NCBI GenBank assembly: GCA_963791945.1
Contig: CAWBUD010000002.1
Location: forward strand, 992,001-1,056,000
DNA from: PALSA-1003 sp963791945
Lineage (GTDB): Bacteria > Pseudomonadota > Gammaproteobacteria > Burkholderiales > Casimicrobiaceae
DNA length: 64,000 nt
Reading direction: 5' to 3'
The position numbers and the translations under genes are program-made. The notes under the pieces were generated by a model. It searched no databases and was not told the DNA's origin. It was given only the letters and a program-made list of their open reading frames with translations. This document shows positions 40,713 through 49,060 of this stretch, in pieces; the first letter of the stretch is position 1, and the number at the start of each line of letters is the position of its first letter.

Positions 40713-43700
40713 TTAAGCAGCCCACTCGCGCCAGCCACCCAGCAATGGAAAATACAGACCGAGGCGGATCGGCCGGTCCTCGACCGCGCGCATCACCGCG
40801 GCATAACCGTCGAGCTGCGCCGAGTAGCGCTCGCGCTCGCGGTCGAGGAAGGCGTCGCGTCCTGCACCTTGGTGGCGGGAGAGCTTGAAGTCGATGATCC
40901 AGCGCGTGCCGGTTTCGTCGATGAACGTGCGATCGAGCACGCGATGCACGAAGCCGCCGTCGCGCCACTCGGTGAGCCCATATTCGCTGCGCGCGTCCGC
41001 ATGGCGGGGATCGAACAGCCATCGCCCCCGAGCGTCGCCAAGCGTTTTCTCGAGCGCCAATAGGACGTCCTGCGCTGCGCCATGGGCCTCCGCGCCCGTG
41101 AACCCCACCTGCGCGAGCTCGCGCTCGATGCGGGGTCGCTCTGCGGCGACCCGCTCTCGTGTCCAGCGCTCCAGCCCTTCGTCTGCCATGCGCCGCAGGA
41201 TTCGATGCGCCACCGTGCCGACCTGGCGCGCGGCTTCGCGAGCCCAGTCGAATTCGATCGCCTCGCTTTCGTCCCGCACGTGAAGATCGGGGGAGAGCGG
41301 GATGCTCGGGGGCGGAGCCGGAAGCCGCCACGAAAGTGGCAGGCGCGCGAGCGGCACGCCTGAGAGCCGCGATCGCGGCTCAGCGCCGACCACCTCGTCG
41401 AGCGGCGGGTTGGGCGTCAAAGCAGGCCACAGCGCCGAGAGCAGCGTGCCGCGCCGAGGCGTCTTCCAGCGCAGCTTGCCTGCGGGATCTTGCTCCACGC
41501 CGAGCACCGCAGCGAGATGAAGGCTGCGCCTGGCGCGCGTGCACCCCACGTACAGCAGCCGGCGCAACTCCGCGTCGTCCTCGTCGCCGACGAGCGCGCG
41601 CAGGTAGGCGTAGACCGGATCGTCCTCGCCCTTGGCGAGGCCGCGCGCGCGGATGGGCGCGAGAAGCAGTCCATCGGGACGCTCACGCCAAAGCAGAAGT
41701 TGCGAATCGGTCGAGCCCGGAGGGCGCGTCAATCCAGGCATGACGACTACATCGAACTCGAGCCCCTTCGCCTTGTGCAGCGTCATCACGCGGACGCGGA
41801 TCGAGGCGTCGGCGTCGCTTTCCGCGTGCAGCGCTTCGAGCGCCGCGACGAATGCCGGCCAGTCTGGAAGGTCCGCGCCCACGGCGTGTTCGGCGATGAG
41901 CGAGAACACCTGTTGCGTGGCGGCCAGGTCAACGGCCCGCTCCGCTACGCCGGCGGGCCCGCCCAATGCGAGCCACACCGCGCGCACCCGACGCGTCAGC
42001 GGGACTCGTCCGCGCTCGCGAAGCGCAGGCGTCACCGCCGCAGCGAAACGGTCGAGCCGGCTTCGTCCGTCAGCGGACAGGCGGGCGCGGATCTGCGGGG
42101 CGAGCTCGCCGCAAACCGCCTCCGCCAGAGGACGCCCGGCGCAGCCCTCCAGCAGTGCGAACAGGTCGAAGAGCGTCAAGCCGCACCAGGGCGCGCGCAG
42201 CGTCGCGAGCCATGCGGCGCGATCGTCGGGCTGGACGAGCGCGTGCGTCAGCGCGGCGAGATCGAGCATCGCCTGACGTTCCGACAAGCGGTCCAGTTCC
42301 ACCGCGGCGAACGAGATGCCGGCCTTGCGCAGGGCTGGCAGGATCTCCGCGAGGTCCGCGCGCTTGCGGACGAGGACGGCAATGCTCTGCGCCTCGGTGG
42401 CGAGCGCGGCCCGTATGCGCTCCACGACCGCATCGGCCTCCCGCTTCTCGTCGAGAACGATGTCTACGGTGACGTCGGGCAGGAGCTCCTCTCTGCGCGC
42501 GGGATGCGCCGGCGTGAAGGCGACCGCCCCGCGCAGGGGCTCGTCGCGCGTCGGGAGCACCGAAGGGAAGCTCGCGTTGATCCACGCCACGAGCGCGCGC
42601 TGCGAGCGGAAGTTCGACGCCAGGGTCAGCGGCTCCAGCGCCACGCTGCCGATGCTCCGCCGCGATTTCGCGTCGAGAAAAAGGCTCACGTTGGCGTCTC
42701 GAAATCGATAGATCGACTGCATCGGGTCACCGACCAGGAACAGCGTTCTTCCGTCGCCGGCCGCCCAGCCCGCGGTCAGGCACTCGATCAGATCGCACTG
42801 GGCGAAGGACGTGTCCTGGAACTCGTCGACGAGGAGATGCTCGATGCGTGTGTCCAGCGCGAGCAGGAGGTCCGACGGTCCGCCTTCGGTGCCGAGCGCC
42901 TCGAGAGCGACGAGCGTCGCCTCGTTGAAGTCGATCACTCCATGCCGTGCGAAGACGAGGCGCAACCGCGCAGCGGCGCGCGGCAAGACCACGAGCAGCG
43001 CCTCGATGAACGACCACGCTGCGGCTTCGTAGCGCGCAGGAGGAAGCGTTCGGACCACGCCGAGCGCCTTGGCAAGACCGGGCACGTCGGCCAGCGCGCG
43101 AATCAGCGCCTGCATTTCTTGCTTGCGTGCCGCACGGCCGGTGTATCCGCGGTCGCGGCGACCGGCAGCGGGAAACCCGTCGCGCGTATCGATGCTTCGC
43201 AACAATGCTCCCTTGCCCGTAAGCAGCCACTCGGAGATCGCCTGCCAGTGCGCGAGACCATCCGCGGTCGCGGCCGGGAGCGCCGCCGCCCTGGCGAACG
43301 CGGCGAGCGGATGCGCGCTTCTCGACGCGAAGAGATTCTCGCCCGCGTAGCGCGAAAGCTCGGCCAGAGATGCCAGCAGGCGACGCGGCAGCAGCGCCAC
43401 CAGGGCGCGCAGCGCTGCGCCGATCTCGGCCTCGAGCGCCTGCTCGAGCTGGCCGCGCAGCCCCGAGGCGTCGGTCACGAGGTGGCGCAACCACTGCTCG
43501 CGCTTGCCGAGGAGCGCAGCGATGAGCTGCACCGCGCGCTCGGCGTCGTTGTCGAGATGATCGAGCAGTCGTCGCCAGGCATCGTCGCGCCGACCCGCGG
43601 CGAAGCATTCCTCCCGCGCCGCCTCGAGGTAGAGCGATTCCGCCCGCTCGATCGGGCGCGGCACCGCGCCCAGCCTCGCCGTCAACGGTGCCTGGCGCAC

Positions 43701-44081
43701 CAGTGCCATGCAGAGCGCATCGATCGTCTGAACCTGGAGGCGCGCCGGATGCGCCGCGAGGTTCCAGCCCGATGCGGCGTCGCGCGCCAGCACTGCGCGC
43801 GCGAGGCGGCCGGTAAGCACGCGGCTCGGCTCGGCATCCGCCGCCGGTTCCGGTTCGCGCAGGGCTCGGAGGATGCGCTCGCGGATCTCTCCGGCTGCCT
43901 TGCGCGTGAAGGTCATCGCCACGATGGCCTCCGGCCGCTCGACGCGTGCCAGCAGCGCGAGATAGCGCTGGATCAGCAGCTCGGTCTTTCCCGACCCAGC
44001 CGGCGCCTGGACGATGAACGAGCGATCCGTATCGAGCGCCGCCGCGCGCTCCGCCGCATCGTGCAATGCCGAGTCATTCAT
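40713..44081 (-). CDS. UvrD-type helicase/nuclease, AddA-like
   Basis: 1122 residues. Superfamily 1A helicase motifs: Walker A APAGSGKTELLIQRYL (residues ~25-40), motif II HLLVDEFQDTSFAQCDLI, motif III LVGDPMQSIYRFRDANVS, motif V MTLHKAKGLEFDVVVMPG and motif VI LLYVGCTRARRS. The C-terminus carries a PD-(D/E)XK nuclease: GTVAHRILRRMADEG, then DRTFIDETGTRWIIDFKLSR with the Asp/Lys pair. This is the AddA/AdnB arrangement for double-strand break resection. Its start overlaps the AddB-like gene by 8 bases. The sequence does not contain RecB-type accessory partners. Confidence 0.9.
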   Translation of the reverse strand: MNDSALHDAAERAAALDTDRSFIVQAPAGSGKTELLIQRYLALLARVERPEAIVAMTFTRKAAGEIRERILRALREPEPAADAEPSRVLTGRLARAVLARDAASGWNLAAHPARLQVQTIDALCMALVRQAPLTARLGAVPRPIERAESLYLEAAREECFAAGRRDDAWRRLLDHLDNDAERAVQLIAALLGKREQWLRHLVTDASGLRGQLEQALEAEIGAALRALVALLPRRLLASLAELSRYAGENLFASRSAHPLAAFARAAALPAATADGLAHWQAISEWLLTGKGALLRSIDTRDGFPAAGRRDRGYTGRAARKQEMQALIRALADVPGLAKALGVVRTLPPARYEAAAWSFIEALLVVLPRAAARLRLVFARHGVIDFNEATLVALEALGTEGGPSDLLLALDTRIEHLLVDEFQDTSFAQCDLIECLTAGWAAGDGRTLFLVGDPMQSIYRFRDANVSLFLDAKSRRSIGSVALEPLTLASNFRSQRALVAWINASFPSVLPTRDEPLRGAVAFTPAHPARREELLPDVTVDIVLDEKREADAVVERIRAALATEAQSIAVLVRKRADLAEILPALRKAGISFAAVELDRLSERQAMLDLAALTHALVQPDDRAAWLATLRAPWCGLTLFDLFALLEGCAGRPLAEAVCGELAPQIRARLSADGRSRLDRFAAAVTPALRERGRVPLTRRVRAVWLALGGPAGVAERAVDLAATQQVFSLIAEHAVGADLPDWPAFVAALEALHAESDADASIRVRVMTLHKAKGLEFDVVVMPGLTRPPGSTDSQLLLWRERPDGLLLAPIRARGLAKGEDDPVYAYLRALVGDEDDAELRRLLYVGCTRARRSLHLAAVLGVEQDPAGKLRWKTPRRGTLLSALWPALTPNPPLDEVVGAEPRSRLSGVPLARLPLSWRLPAPPPSIPLSPDLHVRDESEAIEFDWAREAARQVGTVAHRILRRMADEGLERWTRERVAAERPRIERELAQVGFTGAEAHGAAQDVLLALEKTLGDARGRWLFDPRHADARSEYGLTEWRDGGFVHRVLDRTFIDETGTRWIIDFKLSRHQGAGRDAFLDRERERYSAQLDGYAAVMRAVEDRPIRLGLYFPLLGGWREWAA

Positions 44082-46752
44082 CCGCGGACTCGTTCGGATC
44101 GATGGCGCGCACCGATTCGATTCGACACACCGGCTGCAATCCGCAGTTGCGGCACGGGGAAGGCGCGACGCGCGGCGTCACCGCCGCGTGGCCGGCTGCG
44201 ATCTCTTCGGCCAGCGCCCCGAGACGTCGGCGCCACCACGCTTCGAGGCTCGCCCACGTGCCTCCGGGTGCGATGGCGACCGAATCGAGCCCGGGCAAGG
44301 CGTTCTCGTCGGCCGAGAGGCCGGCAACCGCCACGCCCTCGGGACGCAGCTCGACGTATCCGGCCGCGCGGACAACGCTGCCCGGCGCCGCGACGGATTG
44401 GGCGAGCGTGTACAGGCCGATCTGCGCGGAGCGCGGGCGATCGTCGAACCACTGTCGCGGACGTTCAACCTGTCCGGTCTTGTAATCGAGAACCGCGACG
44501 CCGCCGCCTGCCAGCGCATCGACCCGGTCGCGCCGCAGTGAGAACTCGACGCCGGCAAGCTGCACCTGGACGGACGTCTCCAGGGCTTCTATGGCGAACG
44601 GCAGCCGGACCCGCTCGACGGCGAGCCATGCGCGCATAACCCGCTCGAGCCGCTGCGCCTCGCCTTCGCGCAGCAAGACCGGCAGCGTGCGCCAGCGGCT
44701 GGCCGGCACTTCGCCGAGCGCGCGATCGACCGCAGCGCGGATGCGGCTTGCGAGCGCGCCCTCGTCCAGAGCGACGAGCGTCGCGTGGTCGCGAACCGCC
44801 GCCCAGAATTCAGCCAGTGCGACATGAACCAGTCTCCCCCGCTCGACCGGCGTCAGCCCTGCACACGGTCTCGGCCAGGGCTCGATGCGCAGGCGACAGC
44901 GGATCACCGCCTGGAACGGACAGTCGCTCTGGGAGGCAACGACGCGCGAACCGCCGGGCACCCTGCTCCCTTGTGGCAGCGGTGGCGCACGATCGTCGGC
45001 AATCGTCTCCAGCGTTACGCCGCGCGCGATCTCGCGCGTCCACGATGCCGGCCGCGGCGATGAACTGCGCTCGGGATAAGCGAGGATCAAAGCCGACGGA
45101 GACAACTCGTGGTCGTCCTCGTTCGCCGCCGAGCTGAACACGACTTCCGGCGCCGCGCGTGCGAACCCGGCGGTCAGACCAGCCGCGTACTCGCACTCGC
45201 GGTCCGCGGTTGCGTGCGCGACGTTGCGCTGCCGCTGCCAGGCCAGCGGAAGAAGCGGATTCGGGCTCGGCGCCGAAGGCCATCGATCCGACGCGAGTCC
45301 CGCAACCCACAGCGCGTCGAAGGCTATGCCGGTTCCTTCCAGCACGCCAAGGATCTGGATCGGCGCTGGACCGCCTTCAGGCTGAAATGGTCGCTCGGTC
45401 GCGAGCGCATGCAGCGTTGCTACCGCGCGCCCTGGAGACAGCCGCGGCGCCACCGTTGCGAGGCTCGCGAATTCCAGGAGCAGGCGTTCCCACGCGACGC
45501 GCGCCTGGTATTCGTCGCTGTCGAGCGGGCGCGAGCCTGGCCAGCCGGCCGCCGCGATCCACGCGCGCCACGCATCGCTCCATTCGCGCGGGCTCGAGCG
45601 CCGCATCGAGTGAAGAAGGTCGCGCGCCGTGCGCCAGCGCGCAGCGAGGTCGTTCGAACAGCGGTCGAGCGCGCCGATCGCGTCGGAGAGCGTCACGTCG
45701 AACTTGCCTTCGCACAGCCAGGCCCGCTCGGGCTGCGCGCGCATCACCCATGCCGCTTCGGCGCCAATCAAATAGGGAGATCGCAGCAGGGACGCAGCCG
45801 CTCCAGCGCTGAGCGAACCATCGGCGAGCGCGATCAGGTCGAGCGCGGTCGACACCAGAGGCACGGCGGCGAGCGGCGGTCCCAGCGAGACTTCGAACGG
45901 GGCGCGCGATGTCCCGTGGTTCAGCGCCGCCGCTGGGCAGAGCACCTCCTCCGCCAGCGCGACCACTTCTTCGCGGCGCGCCATCAGGTTCTCGATGACG
46001 ATGCCGATCCGAGCCTCCGGGCACGCGAGAGCGCGTTCGCGCGCCCAGGCAAGCGCGGCCGCGATCTCCTCGCGTGGCGTGGCGGCCGTGGCGCGAGTCA
46101 CGCGGGCGTCGATCTCGGGCAGCGTATCGATCGGGCGCATTTCCGCACCGGCCTCGCGCAACGCGACGAACAAGCGCTCCTGCTGGGGCGTGAGCTCGAC
46201 AAACCCGGCGGCTACCGTCGGCGGCAGGCGGCGCTTCATTCGCACCGCGGACGCGGCCAACGCGTCCGGCACGAGCGCCAGATCGCGGGCGCCCGTCGCG
46301 CGCAGCCGGGCGGCATAGGCGTCGGCCCAGCGGGCGAACATCGCGGGATCGTCGAGCTCGCCGTCACGGACATGCCAGGCGCGCCAGCTTTCGCCTGCCG
46401 AGCCCCACTGGTGAACGATCGACCACGCGTCGGCCGCGAGTGCCGCGGCGCCGCGACCATCGAACAGGGGCACGCGATCGACGTCCGCATCGACGATGTG
46501 GCGCCACTGCAAGGCACTCTGCGGCGGCGTGAGCAGGAGCGGAGCGTCGCGAACGCTTTCGGCGGCGACGGCGTCGTCCCAGAGACGTTCCAGCCATTGT
46601 GGATACGGCAGAATCGACGGCGTGGGCCACGCGGCGCTGCCGCGCTGCCGCTGCACGAGATCGAACTCGCGATGAATGAAGCGCGCGAGCCGGCGATTGG
46701 GCGTGACGACCATCGCGCCGGCGTCGAGCGCGGCGAGCAGAGCAGGATTCAC
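44074..46752 (-). CDS. AddB-like nuclease with iron-sulfur staple
   Basis: 892 residues from GTG 46752, chosen because the following VNPALLAALDAGAMVVTPNR is the usual beginning; further upstream sequence is noise. The N-terminal two thirds are helicase-like without an intact Walker A, as in AddB. The C-terminal PD-(D/E)XK domain has VERGRLVHVALAEFW and DRVDALAGGGVAVLDYKTGQ with Asp and Lys. It is bracketed by a 4Fe-4S staple: one cysteine in QSDCPFQAVIRC and three in CRNCGLQPVC. This pairs with the overlapping AddA-like gene as a helicase-nuclease complex. Confidence 0.88.
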   Translation of the reverse strand: MNPALLAALDAGAMVVTPNRRLARFIHREFDLVQRQRGSAAWPTPSILPYPQWLERLWDDAVAAESVRDAPLLLTPPQSALQWRHIVDADVDRVPLFDGRGAAALAADAWSIVHQWGSAGESWRAWHVRDGELDDPAMFARWADAYAARLRATGARDLALVPDALAASAVRMKRRLPPTVAAGFVELTPQQERLFVALREAGAEMRPIDTLPEIDARVTRATAATPREEIAAALAWARERALACPEARIGIVIENLMARREEVVALAEEVLCPAAALNHGTSRAPFEVSLGPPLAAVPLVSTALDLIALADGSLSAGAAASLLRSPYLIGAEAAWVMRAQPERAWLCEGKFDVTLSDAIGALDRCSNDLAARWRTARDLLHSMRRSSPREWSDAWRAWIAAAGWPGSRPLDSDEYQARVAWERLLLEFASLATVAPRLSPGRAVATLHALATERPFQPEGGPAPIQILGVLEGTGIAFDALWVAGLASDRWPSAPSPNPLLPLAWQRQRNVAHATADRECEYAAGLTAGFARAAPEVVFSSAANEDDHELSPSALILAYPERSSSPRPASWTREIARGVTLETIADDRAPPLPQGSRVPGGSRVVASQSDCPFQAVIRCRLRIEPWPRPCAGLTPVERGRLVHVALAEFWAAVRDHATLVALDEGALASRIRAAVDRALGEVPASRWRTLPVLLREGEAQRLERVMRAWLAVERVRLPFAIEALETSVQVQLAGVEFSLRRDRVDALAGGGVAVLDYKTGQVERPRQWFDDRPRSAQIGLYTLAQSVAAPGSVVRAAGYVELRPEGVAVAGLSADENALPGLDSVAIAPGGTWASLEAWWRRRLGALAEEIAAGHAAVTPRVAPSPCRNCGLQPVCRIESVRAIDPNESADE

Positions 46753-46893
46753 GACCGCAATGGTAGCCGAGGCGCAGGGCTGCCCGCGGCGCAGCGTGGG
46801 TGCTCTACAGCCGGTCGAAATACACCAAGGTGCGCCGCGCGCCAAGGCGCGCAGACGGAAGCGGTTGCGGTCTCAAGTTGGCTGGCCGGCGAG

Positions 46894-47331
46894 CTAGTCG
46901 TCGCCGAGCGCCGTTTCTGCGCGCGCGGTCTCCGAGCCGCCCGCGCGCGCAGCAATCGGCGGAAGGTCCTCTGTGGGCGCCGGCTCAGGCAGCCACTCTT
47001 CGGCCCGGAGGATGATTCTCCATTCGCCGCACCAGTCGTCGTCGCGAACGAGGGGCCAGATCCCCTCGACGACGTAGGCCTTCGCGGTCACGGGGTTGAG
47101 CTGAGGTGCTTGCCGGCGACACTGTCCCCACAGGGGAGCTTTGCCGTCGAGCGGTCTGGCATGCCGGCGATCGTAGAAGCGACAATTGATGCACTTCTCC
47201 ACGCTCACGAGCGATTCGGCGGTGGCGTCCTTCGCCGGGGCTTGTTGCGGCGGTGGGGCAGCGCGGGTCGCGGCATCGACCGCATTTGTCCCAGCCGGAG
47301 TGCCACGCTCGGTGGCGCGCGCTCGGACCAA
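46894..47331 (-). CDS. Small conserved protein with a four-cysteine cluster
   Basis: 145 residues from TTG 47331, with a poor ribosome site; a GTG close to the conserved part could be the true start. The core is SVEKCINCRFYDRRHARPLD then LWGQCRRQAPQLNP and RDDDWCGEWRI, so Cys-x2-Cys and two later cysteines that could bind zinc or a cluster. Both ends are Pro/Ala/Glu-rich and probably disordered. Similar proteins are widespread in proteobacteria but uncharacterised. The gene lies upstream of the helicase-nuclease pair on the same strand. Confidence 0.6.
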   Translation of the reverse strand: MVRARATERGTPAGTNAVDAATRAAPPPQQAPAKDATAESLVSVEKCINCRFYDRRHARPLDGKAPLWGQCRRQAPQLNPVTAKAYVVEGIWPLVRDDDWCGEWRIILRAEEWLPEPAPTEDLPPIAARAGGSETARAETALGDD

Positions 47332-47590
47332 GGTTGAGCTCGCTTTCTAGAAAGAGGGCAAGAACCGGACGCGTGCGGCTACTTGGCCGCTGACGTCGCC
47401 TGGCGCGGCGTGCGTTGCGCGGCCCAGTGACGCGGACGGTCGAAAAGGGGCCGGAAGTAACAGGAGCGTCCCGCTTCCCGGGCGGCGACCGCAGCGTCGT
47501 GCATGCGCGGGGGGCGCGTCGCGGGGCGGCGCGCGCTGGCGCTGCGAGCCCACGCGTTCACGTCGACGCGGGACCGACGGGCGGACGGCG

Positions 47591-47908
47591 TCAGGCGGCC
47601 CATGCGGTCAACGCAGCAACAAGCGGCGAAGGGACTTCCTGCACATAACGCGTCACGCGGGCGCCCTTCTCGTCAAGGCAGGCCTTGAGTTCCGCGTCGG
47701 CCGCCTCGGCCGCGCGCTTGAGCGACTCGTCGTAGCCGTGGCGCTGCTTCGGATCCGACAGCACTGCGTAGGCTTGGTGGATCAGGCGAACCATCGCTTC
47801 ATCCGCCTGGCCGTTCAGACGCTGCTTGAGCGTCCGATACGCCGCCTCGATGCGCGTGGACGATGCACCGGGGGGCAAGTCGAGGTAGTCATAGTGCGTG
47901 TAGAGCAC
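47591..47908 (-). CDS. J-like domain protein without HPD
   Basis: 105 residues from GTG 47908, which has AGGAG six bases upstream; an ATG two codons earlier is also in frame but abuts that site. The first ~65 residues follow the J-domain helix pattern: YTHYDYLDLPPGASSTRIEA, AYRTLKQRLNG and IHQAYAVLSDPKQRHGYDES. The HPD tripeptide between helices II and III, needed to stimulate DnaK ATPase, is replaced by LNGQAD. The protein is therefore a J-like protein that probably cannot act as a normal co-chaperone. The C-terminus is a short helix and tail. Confidence 0.75.
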   Translation of the reverse strand: MLYTHYDYLDLPPGASSTRIEAAYRTLKQRLNGQADEAMVRLIHQAYAVLSDPKQRHGYDESLKRAAEAADAELKACLDEKGARVTRYVQEVPSPLVAALTAWAA

Positions 47909-48142
47909 AGCCATCTCCTAGTCTTGTCCGGATACTTTGGGGCGCGATGCCCGCTCGCCTTCAGGGCAGCAACATCCATGCCATGGATTGCAGCCGCTTG
48001 AGAGCACCTTCTCTCAAGGCCTTGATTCACTTACAAGGGAGACGAGCGGCGCGGCCGCACCGATGAAGCGCACTCTGCGGCGCCGACCTTCGTCGCCGGA
48101 TCGGCGGCGGCTGCCGCGGCGCGGCAGTTTGCGGCCGGGAAC

Positions 48143-48988
48143 CTAGATCATCCTGAGCGGCGTGGCGCGCGCAGGAGGCGGGAAGACGCGATCGATTTCG
48201 GCCAGCCATTCGGCCGAGAGCTTCACCACGAGCGCCTTGTAGTTGTCCTCTACATGCGAAGGATCGCTTGCTTTCGGTATGACGGCGACGCTGGCCTGCG
48301 CGAGGAGCCAAGCCAGGGCAACCTGCGCCGGCGTCGCGCCCATGCGCCTGGCGAGGGCCGTGAGGCGCCGATCGCGCAGCAGCCTCCCTTCATCGAGCGG
48401 CGAATAGGCCATGAGCGCGATGCGACGCCGGCGGCACTGGGGCAGGAGATCCCATTCGATCCCGCGGCAATTCAGATGGTAGAGCACCTGGTTCGCCGAG
48501 CAATGGTTGCCGTCGGACAGTGCCAGCAGCTCCTTCATCTCATCGTGATCGAGGTTGGAGACGCCCCAGTGACGAATGAGACCCGCGTGCCGCAATTGCT
48601 CGAAGCCTGCGACGGTCTCCGAGAGCGGGACGTCGCCCCGCCAATGCAGCAGGTAAAGATCGAGCCATTGGCTCTTCAGTCGGCCCAGGCTGCGCTCGCA
48701 CGCGGCGATGACGCCGCGCCGGCTGGCGTGATGCGGGTACACCTTGCTCACCAGGAACACCTGCTCGCGCCGGCCGGCGATCGCTTCCCCGACCACCTTC
48801 TCCGCTTTGCCCTCGCCGTACATCTCCGCCGTATCGATGAGGGTCATGCCGAGGTCGAGTCCGAGTCGCAACGCGGCAATCTCGCGCGCACGATCGTGCG
48901 TGCGCTCGCCCATCCGCCAGGTCCCCATCCCCAGCGCCGGCATCCTCGCCCCGGAGGCGAGTTTCAATTGCGGAACTGCATCGGTCAC
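48143..48988 (-). CDS. Aldo/keto reductase
   Basis: 281 residues from GTG 48988 (an upstream ATG at 49024 is possible). The (beta/alpha)8 fold has the catalytic tetrad: Asp and Tyr in LIDTAEMYGEGKAEKVVGEA, Lys in FLVSKVYPHHA and His in YLLHWRGDVPLSE. The NADPH-binding C-terminus includes VIPKASDPSHVEDNY. This group (YeaE-like) reduces aldehydes such as methylglyoxal. It is divergent from the molybdopterin oxidoreductase gene. Confidence 0.9.
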   Translation of the reverse strand: MTDAVPQLKLASGARMPALGMGTWRMGERTHDRAREIAALRLGLDLGMTLIDTAEMYGEGKAEKVVGEAIAGRREQVFLVSKVYPHHASRRGVIAACERSLGRLKSQWLDLYLLHWRGDVPLSETVAGFEQLRHAGLIRHWGVSNLDHDEMKELLALSDGNHCSANQVLYHLNCRGIEWDLLPQCRRRRIALMAYSPLDEGRLLRDRRLTALARRMGATPAQVALAWLLAQASVAVIPKASDPSHVEDNYKALVVKLSAEWLAEIDRVFPPPARATPLRMI

Positions 48989-49060
48989 GGATCGAGAGCG
49001 CCAGAGTGGAGAAGCAGCCAGCATACAACGGCGGCGCGAGTGCCGCGGTAGAATGGAGCG

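Noticed and set aside
41490..44639. Open plus-strand frame of about 1,050 codons
   Set aside because: It is antisense to the AddA-like gene, Arg/Glu/His-rich without any domain, and arises from the high-GC codon pattern of the real gene.
48063..48146. 27-codon Arg-rich plus-strand ORF
   Set aside because: It overlaps the end of the aldo/keto reductase on the other strand, and its composition matches shadow frames of GC-rich DNA.
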